A stretch of 64,000 nucleotides of DNA from Saccharothrix sp. GTDB taxonomy: Bacteria; Actinomycetota; Actinomycetes; Mycobacteriales; Pseudonocardiaceae. Under the pieces are notes generated by a model. The model did no database searches, had not been told where the DNA came from, and saw only the letters and a program-made list of their open reading frames with translations. This document shows positions 1 to 8,726 of the stretch, in pieces (the first letter of the stretch is position 1; every line of letters starts with the position of its first letter). The position numbers and the translations under genes were made by a program. Location of the stretch: assembly GCF_031180885.1 (NCBI RefSeq), contig NZ_JAPSLK010000036.1, positions 1 to 64,000 of the forward strand, in the 5' to 3' direction.

Positions 1-410
<410 letters not shown>

Positions 411-510
411 CGCGTCCGACGCGGTCCGGCGCTCACCCGCCGGACCGCGTCACATTCCACCTCCCCCGAACGATCTGATCGGTGCAGCCCCCGGGGGAAA
501 GGTCAGGTGG

Positions 511-1653
511 ATGAACCAATCCGATGTCGACGTCGTGGCACCGACGACAGCCGAGGTCCACGCGATCACCCAGGACCCTGACCCCGTCCTGCGCAACCTC
601 CGCATCACCCACTGCTACCACCTGCTCTCCAAGGCGTTGGCCGCCCGCACCGGTGGCTCCGCGAACTGGTGCACCTTCGCCGTGTGGGCGTCCAAGCAGG
701 TGGGCCAAACCATCCGCGGCGAAGACCTCGGCCGCACCCTCGAACGCCTCCCCGACCCCGAGGCGGTCGAACTGCTGGTCGCGGGACTGCGCCGAGTCGC
801 GCCCCTGCCCTTCACCGCGGTCACGTCACTGGCCAGACAGGCGGTGCTCGCCACCGCCCGGCTGGACGAGGTCAGCGCGGCCGCCGCGCGCGGCAACCTC
901 AAGGTGTTCGAGGAGATCGCGCACGAGTTCGCCCGCTTCCTGGCCTGGACGGGCCCGGTGACCGACTTCGTGGCCACGCTGCGCCCGGGCGACCCGCCGG
1001 ACGGCCAGCACCACCTCCGCCAGGCGTTCACCCACTACGACCGGGCGACGACCACCGCGGACCCCAAGCAGCGGGCGGAACTCCTCCTGCTGGCCAACCT
1101 GGAAGTGGGTCTGCACGAACAAACCCGCCTGCAACCGGAGATCCAGGCGGCCATGGAGGCCCCGGTCGTCGACCCGGCGGAGCTGTACCACCGGCTCCTG
1201 GACCTGCTCCTCCCGGGCAACCGCGTCACGAAGTGGCTGCGCCGAGCCCTGCTGACCGTCCTGGGCCGCCGATCGAGGCTCCGCGCCGCGTCCGACCGCC
1301 TGGCCGACCAGGCCCGTACCCTGGCCCGCCAGGCCGTCACCCGGCACCTGATGACGTTGGCCCTGCCGGACGAACTGCTGGACCTGAGCACCGACCTGGA
1401 CGCGCCTTTCCCACCCCTGCTGGCGGAACTCGTGGACCCGGAACTCCTGGCCCTGCTCACGCAGGTGGACCCGACCCCGGACTCCCTGCGCGACACCGCC
1501 GCCCAGGACTGGTCGGACCTGCCGGACCGCATGCACTACATCGCCGACATGTTCCGCTGCCACGCCCAACGGACGACCCTGCTGAGCCCGCCGTTCAGCG
1601 ACGACCAGGTGACCGCGATGAACGCCGGCAGACTCCCCACCGGCCGCCTCTGA
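511..1653 (+). CDS. Conserved actinobacterial hypothetical protein, 380 aa
   Basis: This intact gene starts with ATG at 511 after a purine-rich AAAGG/AGGTGG stretch. The product is soluble, with no signal peptide and no membrane helix. Its N-terminal third carries the phrase ITHCYHLLSKALAARTG, then ANWCTFAVWASKQ, then GQTIRGEDL, which I recall as a recurrent signature of unannotated actinobacterial proteins. The remainder is alpha-helical and rich in Leu, Arg and Asp. No catalytic motif is recognisable, so I assign no function. It ends 6 bases before the end of the small convergent gene at 1660-1827 and is not obviously in an operon with its neighbours. Confidence 0.75.
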   Translation: MNQSDVDVVAPTTAEVHAITQDPDPVLRNLRITHCYHLLSKALAARTGGSANWCTFAVWASKQVGQTIRGEDLGRTLERLPDPEAVELLVAGLRRVAPLPFTAVTSLARQAVLATARLDEVSAAAARGNLKVFEEIAHEFARFLAWTGPVTDFVATLRPGDPPDGQHHLRQAFTHYDRATTTADPKQRAELLLLANLEVGLHEQTRLQPEIQAAMEAPVVDPAELYHRLLDLLLPGNRVTKWLRRALLTVLGRRSRLRAASDRLADQARTLARQAVTRHLMTLALPDELLDLSTDLDAPFPPLLAELVDPELLALLTQVDPTPDSLRDTAAQDWSDLPDRMHYIADMFRCHAQRTTLLSPPFSDDQVTAMNAGRLPTGRL

Positions 1654-1659
1654 CCCGGT

Positions 1660-1827
1660 TCAGGACGAACGGGACCCACGCTCGGCCTCGGCCAACCGGG
1701 CGTGGAGCCGTTCCCGGACCTCGTCCGGCGTGAAAGCACGACGACGGCGTTCCGCCCGGGCCACCGCGACCCCGGTAGCGGCAACCCCCACGAAGGCCGC
1801 CAACCCGAGCAGCTTCCACCAGCGCAT
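1660..1827 (-). CDS. Small single-pass membrane protein, 55 aa
   Basis: This short frame runs from ATG at 1827 to TGA at 1660. The product begins MRWWKLLGLAAFVGVAATG, a positively charged tip followed by a single hydrophobic helix, then an Arg-rich turn (ARAERRRR). It ends in an amphipathic tail with TPDEVRERLHARLAEAE. This layout of short anchor, basic patch and acidic/basic helix is common in small conserved actinobacterial membrane proteins. The start lies 18 bases from the divergent start at 1845, so the two genes share a promoter region. Function is unknown. Support comes from clean codon use and the good membrane-anchor pattern. Confidence 0.65.
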   Translation of the reverse strand: MRWWKLLGLAAFVGVAATGVAVARAERRRRAFTPDEVRERLHARLAEAERGSRSS

Positions 1828-1844
1828 GCCCCTAGGCTACTGCC

Positions 1845-2468
1845 GTGGCGGGCATCTCCCTGGACGAAGCTCTCGGCACCACCCGCACCGGCGACCTCTG
1901 GGTCTTCCGCGGCCGCAGCCCGGCCGACCGGGCCATCCAGGCGCTCACCAACAGCCCGGTCAACCACGTCGGCATGTCCGTCGTCATCGAAGACCTCCCG
2001 CCCCTCATGTGGCACGCCGAACTGGGCCGCTCCCTGCCCGACATGTGGTCCGGCAAGCAGCAGCGCGGCGCTCAACTGCACGACCTCCAGCAAGCCGTCC
2101 TCACGTGGGCGCGCAAGTACGGCCAACGCGCCTGGCTGCGCCAACTCGACCACGAGGTCACCCGGGACATGGAGGACGCCGTCCTGCGCACGATCGCCCG
2201 CCTCGACGGCACCCCCTTCCCCTCCACCGCCCGCCTCGCCACCCGCTGGCTGCACGGCCGCATCCCCCTCGGCAGGCACCATGACGCCGCCCTCGAAACC
2301 GCGTACTGCGCCGAGATCGTCGCCGTCACCTACCAGGCCATGGGACTGCTCCCCGCCGACCGCAAACCGAACTGGTACGACCCCGGCCGCTTCTGGAGCG
2401 GCGACGACCTCCCCCTCCTCCACGGCGCCCGACTGGGCGACGAGATCGCCGTGAACACCGCACCGTAA
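1845..2468 (+). CDS. Permuted papain-fold (YiiX/NlpC-P60-like) protein, 207 aa
   Basis: The gene starts with GTG at 1845. The N-terminal GDLWVFRG, followed by NHVGMSV, and a late YCAEIVAVTYQAMGL match the order seen in permuted NlpC/P60 (YiiX/YebB-like) enzymes. In these the catalytic His comes first (NHVGM) and the catalytic Cys later (YCAE). Family members act as thiol hydrolases or amidases on peptides, acyl groups or lipids. No signal peptide is visible, so the protein is probably cytoplasmic. It is divergent from the 55-aa membrane protein at 1660-1827. The fold call rests on motif order only; the substrate is not known. Confidence 0.7.
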   Translation: MAGISLDEALGTTRTGDLWVFRGRSPADRAIQALTNSPVNHVGMSVVIEDLPPLMWHAELGRSLPDMWSGKQQRGAQLHDLQQAVLTWARKYGQRAWLRQLDHEVTRDMEDAVLRTIARLDGTPFPSTARLATRWLHGRIPLGRHHDAALETAYCAEIVAVTYQAMGLLPADRKPNWYDPGRFWSGDDLPLLHGARLGDEIAVNTAP

Positions 2469-2631
2469 CCACCCGGTCGCCGGGCAAGTTCGTCACCGAA
2501 TCGGGCTAACGAACCGTCCACCGCCCGCGATGGGCCGGGTATCCCACCGGGCTGTGGAGGTCGCCGTGAGCTGACGGGTTCGCAAGCTGGGCACGGCCTT
2601 CGCCGCCGCCGTCACAGCCGCAACGCTCCTG

Positions 2632-3357
2632 GTGCCCTCGGCCGCAGCGCAGACCACCCGCGTCCTGGCCCACGTCGCCAACAACGGCGGCGGGGTGTCC
2701 GTCCTGGACACCGCCACCAACGCCCTCACCACCGCGCTCGTCGACAACCAGGGCGACTCCCCCTACGGCGTGGGCGTCGCGTTCGACGGCGCCCGCGCGT
2801 TCGTCACCAACAGCGAGGGCGACACCCTGTCCGTGCTCGACCTGGCGAACCGGACGCCCGTCACCACGATCCGGGTGGGTGACCGGCCGATCAGCGTCGC
2901 CCTCACCCCGGACGGCGCCAAGGCCTACGTCACCAACTCCCACGGCAACTCCCTGTCGATCGTCGACACCGCCACCCTCGCCGTCGAAGCCACGATCCCG
3001 GTGGGCGTGAACCCGGTCGGCATCGCCATCCACGCCGTCCCGCCCGCCCGGACGCGGCTCACCGGCGGCACCGGCAAGATCGTCAACCGGGGCGGCCTCA
3101 CCGTCACCGGCATCACCGCCACGCTCACCGAAAGCCACACCGGACGTCCCGTCGCCGGCAAGCTCATCGACTTCCGCACGGTCAAGGGAAGCCCGTTGTG
3201 CGCGGCGACGACCAACGCCCTCGGCGCGGCGACCTGCGACTCCCGCGTGCCCTTCAACCTCGGCGTGAACACGCTCCTGGAGGGCTACACGGCCGCGTTC
3301 GGCGGCGACACGCACCACGGCCCGTCAGCCGTGCACGGCGCGATCACCCGCAGGTGA
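2632..3357 (+). CDS. YVTN beta-propeller repeat protein; signal peptide interrupted by an in-frame stop
   Basis: Three YVTN-type repeats are visible, with VLDTATNA, AFVTNSEGDTLSVLD and AYVTNSHGNSLSIVDT, followed by a C-terminal Ig/carboxypeptidase-regulatory-like segment (TGRPVAGKLIDF, two Cys). Such proteins are usually secreted. A GGAGG ribosome site and a GTG at 2566 are in this frame, but codon 3 is TGA (2572-2574). The residues after it, RVRKLGTAFAAAVTAATLL then SAAAQT, form a perfect signal peptide. As it stands only the internal GTG at 2632 can open the frame, which would remove most of the export signal. I read it as a recently damaged or readthrough-dependent gene. Only three blades are present, so the propeller is also short. 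Confidence 0.6.
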   Translation: MPSAAAQTTRVLAHVANNGGGVSVLDTATNALTTALVDNQGDSPYGVGVAFDGARAFVTNSEGDTLSVLDLANRTPVTTIRVGDRPISVALTPDGAKAYVTNSHGNSLSIVDTATLAVEATIPVGVNPVGIAIHAVPPARTRLTGGTGKIVNRGGLTVTGITATLTESHTGRPVAGKLIDFRTVKGSPLCAATTNALGAATCDSRVPFNLGVNTLLEGYTAAFGGDTHHGPSAVHGAITRR

Positions 3358-3410
3358 ACTCTCGTCCGCCGGCCGCCGGATTGTCGTACCCACCGCTTAC
3401 CATCCCGATC

Positions 3411-4229
3411 ATGACCTCCGAGCCGCCGCTGCCCCCGGACCTGCGGGCGCTGTTCGCCGACCCTGTCCGCCGGTCCTTGTCGGTCCCGCTGCCGCCGGGC
3501 CGCCCCGTCGCCCCGCAGGACGACGCCGGCCGACCCGCGTTCTGGCTCAGCGACGGCCCCGCACCCGAAGGACTGTGGTCGCGACTACGCGAAGAACACC
3601 CCCGCTCGGGCCTGTGGCCACTCCTGCTGGACGCTCTGGACGACCACGACCCGGAGTACCGCCCGTGGGGCACCGGCGAAGTCGCCCCCGCCGAGATGAC
3701 CTCCCCGGGCGCGCACGACCCGGCCGCCCTGCTGGCGGCGTGGTGGGCCGAACACACCGACATCTCCACATCCGAACCCGACACCGCCCCGTTCGGCCGC
3801 ACCTGGCCCGGCCTGGCGCCGCAACCGCCCACCGGCGCCGACCCGGACCGCATCGCCGACGGCCTGGCCCGGCAGCTGCTGACCGACCACCCGTCGATGC
3901 GCCTGGGCCTGGTGGCCGCCGACCGTGGCGCGGACGCGCTCGCCGCCGCCGGCTGGTTCGGCCCGGCCAACTACACCGAGGACACCGCCGAGATCTCGGC
4001 CGTCCTGCGCAGCTGGGAGGACCGGTTCGGCGCGCGGGTCGTGGGCGTCGGGTTCTCGACCCTCCTGCTCAGCGTCGCCGCCCCGCCCACCACGCACGAC
4101 CAGGCGCTGGCGGTGGCCGCCGAGCACTTCGCGTTCTGCCCCGACAACGTCTGGCAGGGCGTCACACCCCTGTCGGCGTACGCCGAACGCCTGGTCGGCG
4201 ACCACTCGTGGGCCTTCTGGTGGGACTGA
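3411..4229 (+). CDS. DUF4253-domain protein, 272 aa
   Basis: ATG at 3411 was chosen because the frame upstream lies inside the previous gene. The C-terminal half contains RLGLVAADRGADALAAAGW, then a block with EISAVLRSWEDRFGARVVGVGF and a closing HFAFCPDNVWQG. That is the DUF4253 signature I recognise: a domain that pairs the catalogue phrase 'shells of old value vs new position' with conserved Trp, Asp and Phe residues. The N-terminal half is proline-rich and variable. DUF4253 proteins are common in actinomycetes and have no established biochemical role. The gene stands alone, ending 3 bases before the convergent gene at 4233. Confidence 0.75.
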   Translation: MTSEPPLPPDLRALFADPVRRSLSVPLPPGRPVAPQDDAGRPAFWLSDGPAPEGLWSRLREEHPRSGLWPLLLDALDDHDPEYRPWGTGEVAPAEMTSPGAHDPAALLAAWWAEHTDISTSEPDTAPFGRTWPGLAPQPPTGADPDRIADGLARQLLTDHPSMRLGLVAADRGADALAAAGWFGPANYTEDTAEISAVLRSWEDRFGARVVGVGFSTLLLSVAAPPTTHDQALAVAAEHFAFCPDNVWQGVTPLSAYAERLVGDHSWAFWWD

Positions 4230-4232
4230 TGA

Positions 4233-4712
4233 TCACTCCGGCAGGGTCACCGCTCCCTTGCCGATGTCGACCATCGTCCCCTGCACGATGAACACGTAGG
4301 CGTCGGCCTCGCCCGGCTTCATCCCGCCGGACTCACGCGACTCCTGTTCCTGCTTCACCAGGACCTTCCACTTGCCGTCCGCCGCGGCCCGGCCCTGTTC
4401 CCCCTCGCACTCCACCTCGTCCCCCTCGGCCTTCGCCACGGCCTTCCCCTGCGTCACGACGAGGACGACCTTGGTGAAGTCGACCGGCGATTCCTGCTCC
4501 GGACAGGCGACCGTCCCGGTGAACGCGTACCCGTCGGCTTCCTTGGTGACCTTCTCGTCGATCACCGCCTTGAAGGTGCTGGGACCGTCAACCGCCCTGG
4601 CACCATCAGGCACCATGGGTCCCAACGCCCCCGCACCGGGCGCGGCTACCACACAGCTCCCCAGCACCAGCCCGCCGGCGAGCACCGCCCGCCCGAACGC
4701 CCCGACAGCCAT
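4233..4712 (-). CDS. Secreted hypothetical protein, about 159 aa
   Basis: ATG at 4712 is preferred over GTG at 4715 because GGGAGG sits 5 bases upstream. The N-terminus (FGRAVLAGGLVLGSCVVAAPGAGAL) is a classical signal peptide. The mature part is acidic with two Cys (TVACPE and VECEGE) that could form one disulphide. It looks like a single beta-sandwich domain. No named family is recognised. It is convergent with the DUF4253 gene and likely monocistronic. Confidence 0.65.
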   Translation of the reverse strand: MAVGAFGRAVLAGGLVLGSCVVAAPGAGALGPMVPDGARAVDGPSTFKAVIDEKVTKEADGYAFTGTVACPEQESPVDFTKVVLVVTQGKAVAKAEGDEVECEGEQGRAAADGKWKVLVKQEQESRESGGMKPGEADAYVFIVQGTMVDIGKGAVTLPE

Positions 4713-4853
4713 CACGACCTCCCGTCTCCCGCGGCCCCTCCGACCACGCCAGAGGCGGGATGCCCGGCGGCAGAACGGAAAAACGGCAGCACCAGGTGAC
4801 CACCCGAACGAGTAGCGCCACGCGTCGAACGAAGTGCGACCCGCTACCCCAGG

Positions 4854-5612
4854 TCAGCCGCGCAGGCGACCCAGAACCCGGTCGAGCGCACGCCGCACCA
4901 TGTCCGGCATCCCTTCACCACGCAGATCACCCAACACCTGCTCGTTGAGCCCACCCGGCGTCATGTGCTCCTCGGTCAACGCCGTCAGCGACGTCGCCCG
5001 CCCCAACGACTGCCCCAACTGCCCGAAGATGTGCGCGATGTACCCGGTCGCGTCTTCTTCCTTCACTCCTTGCGCGGCCAGCCAGTCCGCGACCGTGGCC
5101 AGGTAGTCCAGATGTGCGGCGAAGGTGGCAGTCGCCGCGCTGAACGCCTCCAGCGTCGACTCCTCACCCGGCACGACCACCCCGCCGACCCGCTCCAGCA
5201 ACTCACGAGCCACCGGCTGGTCCGGGTAGAGCACGGTCAGGCTCTGCCGCCGAGCCGCCGCCGGCAACGGAATGGTGCGAACGACCTCGGTGGCGGGCGC
5301 GATCCACTCCTTGAGCCGGGCCAGCGAAACACCGGCCAGCGCACTGACCACAACGTGATCCGGCCGGAACACCAACCCCCCGACGACCTCCGCGCCAACC
5401 TGGGGACGCACCGCCAGCACGACCACCGCCGCCCGGTCCAGCACCTCCTGGTTGCTGTCGCACACCCGCACGTTCGGGAACCGCCCGGCCAACTCCAGTC
5501 CCACCGCACGGTTCCGCGGCGACAGGAACACCGCCGGCGGCTCGGCCACCCCATCGCCGAGGCCCTCCACGATCGCCGCCGTCAACGCGCCCGCACCCAC
5601 GAACCCGTACAC
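4854..5612 (-). CDS. Pyrroline-5-carboxylate-reductase-like protein
   Basis: The start is set at GTG 5612, preceded by AGGGGG, because the product then begins directly with the Rossmann loop VYGFVGAGALTAAIVEGL. The fold continues with VVLAVRP (the typical second strand of ProC) and TIPLPAAARRQSLTVLYPD. It ends in the helical dimerisation segment with EEDATGYIAHIFGQLGQSL and MTPGGLNEQVL, matching the conserved TPGG(L/T)xxxxL of ProC enzymes. ProC reduces pyrroline-5-carboxylate to proline with NAD(P)H. The divergence of the substrate region makes this more likely a ProC-family paralogue than the housekeeping enzyme. No operon partner is seen. Confidence 0.75.
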   Translation of the reverse strand: MYGFVGAGALTAAIVEGLGDGVAEPPAVFLSPRNRAVGLELAGRFPNVRVCDSNQEVLDRAAVVVLAVRPQVGAEVVGGLVFRPDHVVVSALAGVSLARLKEWIAPATEVVRTIPLPAAARRQSLTVLYPDQPVARELLERVGGVVVPGEESTLEAFSAATATFAAHLDYLATVADWLAAQGVKEEDATGYIAHIFGQLGQSLGRATSLTALTEEHMTPGGLNEQVLGDLRGEGMPDMVRRALDRVLGRLRG

Positions 5613-5725
5613 GCCAACCCCCTCGTCGTCGCAGCCGCAAAGACCCGGTGATCGAACCGTACCCGGACACCCCCACACCACCGCGAATCCCTTGAGCCGT
5701 GCCCGAAGCCCGCGCTACGGTGCGC

Positions 5726-5739
5726 TGGGAGCGCTCCCA
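5726..5739 (+). promoter_or_regulatory. CebR-type operator
   Basis: The 14-bp perfect palindrome TGGGAGCGCTCCCA lies 17 bases before the ATG of the beta-helix gene. It is identical to the known Streptomyces CebR box, bound by the LacI-family cello-oligosaccharide repressor. Its position between promoter and start suggests repression that is lifted by cellobiose or cellotriose. Confidence 0.75.
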
Positions 5740-5756
5740 ACCCGGAAGGACGTGCA

Positions 5757-6899
5757 ATGAAGCACACCAAGTGGGCGGTCGCCGCATCACTGCTGGCCGG
5801 CCTGGTCCTCGCTCCCCCAGCCACCGCCGAACCGCCACGGGCCACCGCCGACTGCGGCGCCGGCACCTGGCACGCGGAGGCCTGGTCCAGCGGCGGCACG
5901 TGGACCGCCCGCCGCGGCAGCGCGGTCGTCTACACGGGCTCGGACATGCGGGCGGCGGTCCAGGCCGCGATCGGCAGCCTCACCGCGGGCCGGACGTGGA
6001 AGGAGCGCGTGGTCGTCTGGCAGGGCGGCACGATCAGCGCCGGATCGCGGATCTCGTTGCCCAGCTACACCGCGCTCGACGTGTGCGGCACGATCAACGT
6101 CACCGGCACCGGCTCCGGCGACCAGGCCCCGGTCTACTCGCGCGGCACGACCGACGTCGAGGTGCAGCACCTGCGCGTGACCGGCACCCCGCTCTACGGC
6201 ATCTTCATGCGCAACGTCACCAACGTCGTCCTCGGCCAGATCGACATGCGGCTGTCCTCCGGCCTGGGCATCCGGATCGACAACCTCGGCAACACCAGCG
6301 TCCGCAGCCGCAACATCCGCATCGACAACGTGTACGTCTCCGGCACCGGCACCCACGGCGTCGAGACCTACGGCGTGGACGGCCTCACCATCGGCACCGT
6401 GACCGCCCGCAACACCCGGGACTCCGGCCTGCTGCTCAACAACACCATCAACGCCACCATCGGCACCGTCGACGCCGAGAACGCGGGCACCGGCACCGGG
6501 TACGCGGCCTTCCGGGTGGCCAACCGCAACGGCCGCGTCGGCACCGGCTACCCCACCAACATCCGGGTCGGGCTGGTGAAGGCGCGCGGCGGCGGGCGTG
6601 GCGTGTTCTGCGTGTCGGAGAGCGGCGGCCTGGCCATCGACCGGATCGACCTGGCCAACACCGGCAACAACGCCATCCTCGTCGAGAACTGCTACAACGT
6701 CACCATCGCCACCCAGAGCGGGTCGGTCTACGGCGGCGGTGAGATCCGCCTGGCCGCGCGCTCGGAGTTCCCGAACAACTCCGACATCTACATCCAGAAC
6801 CTGACCGTCACCAACTCGTCCATCCGCGAGAGCCCGTGCGGCAACAACACGGTCTTCCGCAACAACACCCTGGTCAACAGCAGTCAGAACGTGTGCTGA
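5757..6899 (+). CDS. Secreted right-handed beta-helix protein, 380 aa
   Basis: ATG at 5757 follows GGAAGGA with 6-base spacing. Residues 1-25 form a signal peptide ending ATAEPP. The mature protein has repeated short strands with N/T/V/G turns (for example VTNVVLGQIDMRLSSGLGI, then NTSVRSRNIRIDNVYVSGTG), the ladder pattern of pectate-lyase-like parallel beta-helices. It has paired Cys near both ends. Such proteins are polysaccharide lyases, glycosidases or surface-binding proteins; the catalytic residues cannot be fixed by eye. The CebR-type box immediately upstream points to a role in plant cell-wall polysaccharide use. The gene is convergent with the CAP-domain gene and ends 1 base before it. 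Confidence 0.8.
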   Translation: MKHTKWAVAASLLAGLVLAPPATAEPPRATADCGAGTWHAEAWSSGGTWTARRGSAVVYTGSDMRAAVQAAIGSLTAGRTWKERVVVWQGGTISAGSRISLPSYTALDVCGTINVTGTGSGDQAPVYSRGTTDVEVQHLRVTGTPLYGIFMRNVTNVVLGQIDMRLSSGLGIRIDNLGNTSVRSRNIRIDNVYVSGTGTHGVETYGVDGLTIGTVTARNTRDSGLLLNNTINATIGTVDAENAGTGTGYAAFRVANRNGRVGTGYPTNIRVGLVKARGGGRGVFCVSESGGLAIDRIDLANTGNNAILVENCYNVTIATQSGSVYGGGEIRLAARSEFPNNSDIYIQNLTVTNSSIRESPCGNNTVFRNNTLVNSSQNVC

Positions 6900-6900
6900 C

Positions 6901-7389
6901 TCAGGGAGACGCGAAGACCTGAACCCAGTACGACCCGCTGGTGTTCACGCCCACGCCCAGGTCGTGCAACTCGCAGTTGAGGATGTTGGCGCGGTGACCG
7001 GGGCTGTTCATCCAGTCCCGCATGGCGTCCTCGGGCGTGGTCGGTCCTTTGTGGATGTTCTCGGCGACCCGCCGCCACGGGTAGCCGGCGGCGTCCAGCC
7101 GGTCCCCGGCGTCGCGGCCCTCGGGGCTGACGTGGTCGTAGTAGTCGCGCGCGGCCATGTCGTCGGCGTGGGACTGCGCGGCCGACTGCGCCCGCCCGTC
7201 CACCTTCACCGCACCGCACCCGGCACCGGCCCGCTCGGCGTTGACCAGTTCCACGACCCGGTCGGCGGCGGACACCCGGTTCGCCGGCTGCGCGTCGCTC
7301 TGCTGAGCGGTCACCGCGGCCAACACCGCCGCCGCCGCACAGGCCACCAGCGCCCGCTCCTTGCCGCGGGCGAAGAAACTGCGCTTCAT
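6901..7389 (-). CDS. Secreted CAP/SCP-domain (YkwD-like) protein
   Basis: ATG at 7389 is preferred over GTG 7398 because GGAGG sits 10 bases upstream of the ATG. A signal peptide with FFARGKERALVACAAAAVL ends near AQQSDAQ. The CAP domain follows: VVELVNAERAGAGCGAV, SHADDMAARDYYDHVSPEG, AENIHKGPTTPEDAMRDWM, NSPGHRANILN and YWVQVFA. These carry the conserved His and Glu pair of the CAP cavity and the HRxNIL motif. Bacterial YkwD-type CAP proteins are secreted and of mostly unknown activity; sporulation and wall roles are known in Bacillus. The length of about 160 aa is typical of a single-domain member. Confidence 0.85.
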   Translation of the reverse strand: MKRSFFARGKERALVACAAAAVLAAVTAQQSDAQPANRVSAADRVVELVNAERAGAGCGAVKVDGRAQSAAQSHADDMAARDYYDHVSPEGRDAGDRLDAAGYPWRRVAENIHKGPTTPEDAMRDWMNSPGHRANILNCELHDLGVGVNTSGSYWVQVFASP

Positions 7390-7512
7390 GACGTTCACTC
7401 CTCCGCTGTGCAGGTCGGTTACCCGGCGGATCGGCGGAGGAACGACACGCGGACACGTTCACCAGGTCGTGTGCTGAAGGTTTACCGACCGGGTGGAACG
7501 TAGGCTGGCGAC

Positions 7513-7797
7513 ATGACACTGGGCGTCAGGCGTCCCGAGGACGTCGAGGAACTGCCCGCCATCAGCGGCGCGTACCGGATCACGCTGTCCGGCGCGGGCG
7601 GCGCGGTGGCCGTGCCGCGCGGGTCGGCGCACGGTTTCCGCAACGCCACGAGCAAGCCCGCCCGCTGCCTGATGATCCTCACGCCCGCCGGATACGAGGA
7701 CTACTTCCGCGAGGTGTCCCGCATGGTCGCCGCCGGCCACGAGCCGACCGCCGAGGAGCTGACCGCCCTGCGCGCCGGTTTCGACACCACTGCCCGC
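7513..7797 (+). pseudogene. Truncated cupin-domain gene
   Basis: From ATG 7513 the frame encodes a partial cupin: AVAVPRGSAHGFRNA, then PARCLMILTPAGYEDYF and a C-terminal helix. This is the second half of a small cupin barrel of the quercetinase-like type. The first half, with the usual metal-binding HxH...E strand, is missing: only about 30 unrelated-looking residues precede it. Past about 7797 the frame turns into Thr/Pro low complexity and stays open to 8361, running antisense through the permease gene. I read this as a deletion remnant that lost both its metal site and its own stop. Confidence 0.5.
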
Positions 7798-7982
7798 AGG
7801 TGGTCGTCGACGACCAGCGCCGCACCCCCGCCCACCACGACAACCGCCGCCACGACCACGGCGACGCGCCACTTCCGCGAACCCACTCCGCGCTCCTCAC
7901 GTCCGGGGACAGCGGAAGGATCACAGCCCGCACGTCAGGCTCCACAGCCGAACAACCTGCACAACCCGTGCAACTTCTCCGG

Positions 7983-8726
7983 TCAGGCCACCCGGGTCCG
8001 CCTGATGAACGCCACGAACGCGGTCGCCGCGAACAGCACCGTCCACAGCAGACTGCTCACCACCGCCGAACCCGGCACCGACGAAGTGAACCCCGCCCCG
8101 AGCCCGAGTTGCATCGCCCCGTACGCGGGCAATGCCTCCATCAGACCGCCACCCGACGACTTGTTGATCAGCGGGTTCTGCAACAACAGGTCGGTGATCG
8201 CGATGGTGATGATGGTGAACATGCCTTCGAGCTGCCCTGGCAGGAACAGCGCCAGGAACAGCCCCATCGCCCCGTACACCAGGCCCGCCAGGAACACCGC
8301 CACCCACATCGACAGGGGTTGTTCCATGGGCCAGAACCAGCGCATCCACCCGGCGGCGTAGGCGGCGACCAGGGCGGCGAAGGCGGTGAGGGAGGTGAGC
8401 TTGGACAGCAGGATGGCGGTGCGGGAGTAGCCGGCGGCGGTGAGGCGGAGGTCGAAGTCCTCGGCGTGCTTGGCCGAGCTGAACATCGCGAACCCGATGA
8501 GCTGGCACGACGCGTTCAAGGCGCAGCTGATCATGGTGATCTTCTCGCCGCCGCCGAGGATCACCGAGCCCGTGCTGCCGTGGTGGAACGGCAGGACGTC
8601 GTGGCTGACCACGTTGTAGGCGAGCGCGACCCCGACCGGGATGAGCACGGCCAGGAACACCATCGCCAACCGGTTGCGGGCCAGCACGAAGAGCGTGAAG
8701 CGGGCCGCTACGCCGTACGAGGTCAT
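7983..8726 (-). CDS. ABC transporter permease, 247 aa
   Basis: The protein has six hydrophobic helices in the ABC-2 arrangement: LAMVFLAVLIPVGVALAY near the N-terminus, ITMISCALNASCQLIGFAMF, LTAFAALVAAYAAGW, VAVFLAGLVYGAMGLFLAL, MFTIITIAITDLLL and a C-terminal helix before RRTRVA. It forms the membrane part of a half-size exporter with the ATPase encoded just upstream. Its ATG (8726) overlaps the ATPase stop in an ATGA, so translation is coupled. The substrate is unknown; antibiotics, lipids or small peptides are usual for this class. Confidence 0.85.
   Translation of the reverse strand: MTSYGVAARFTLFVLARNRLAMVFLAVLIPVGVALAYNVVSHDVLPFHHGSTGSVILGGGEKITMISCALNASCQLIGFAMFSSAKHAEDFDLRLTAAGYSRTAILLSKLTSLTAFAALVAAYAAGWMRWFWPMEQPLSMWVAVFLAGLVYGAMGLFLALFLPGQLEGMFTIITIAITDLLLQNPLINKSSGGGLMEALPAYGAMQLGLGAGFTSSVPGSAVVSSLLWTVLFAATAFVAFIRRTRVA

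Noticed and set aside
7701..7886. Leftward 61-codon frame starting with a hydrophobic stretch
   Set aside because: It overlaps the cupin remnant, and its second half is the antisense of conserved cupin residues; the apparent membrane helix is too short a clue.
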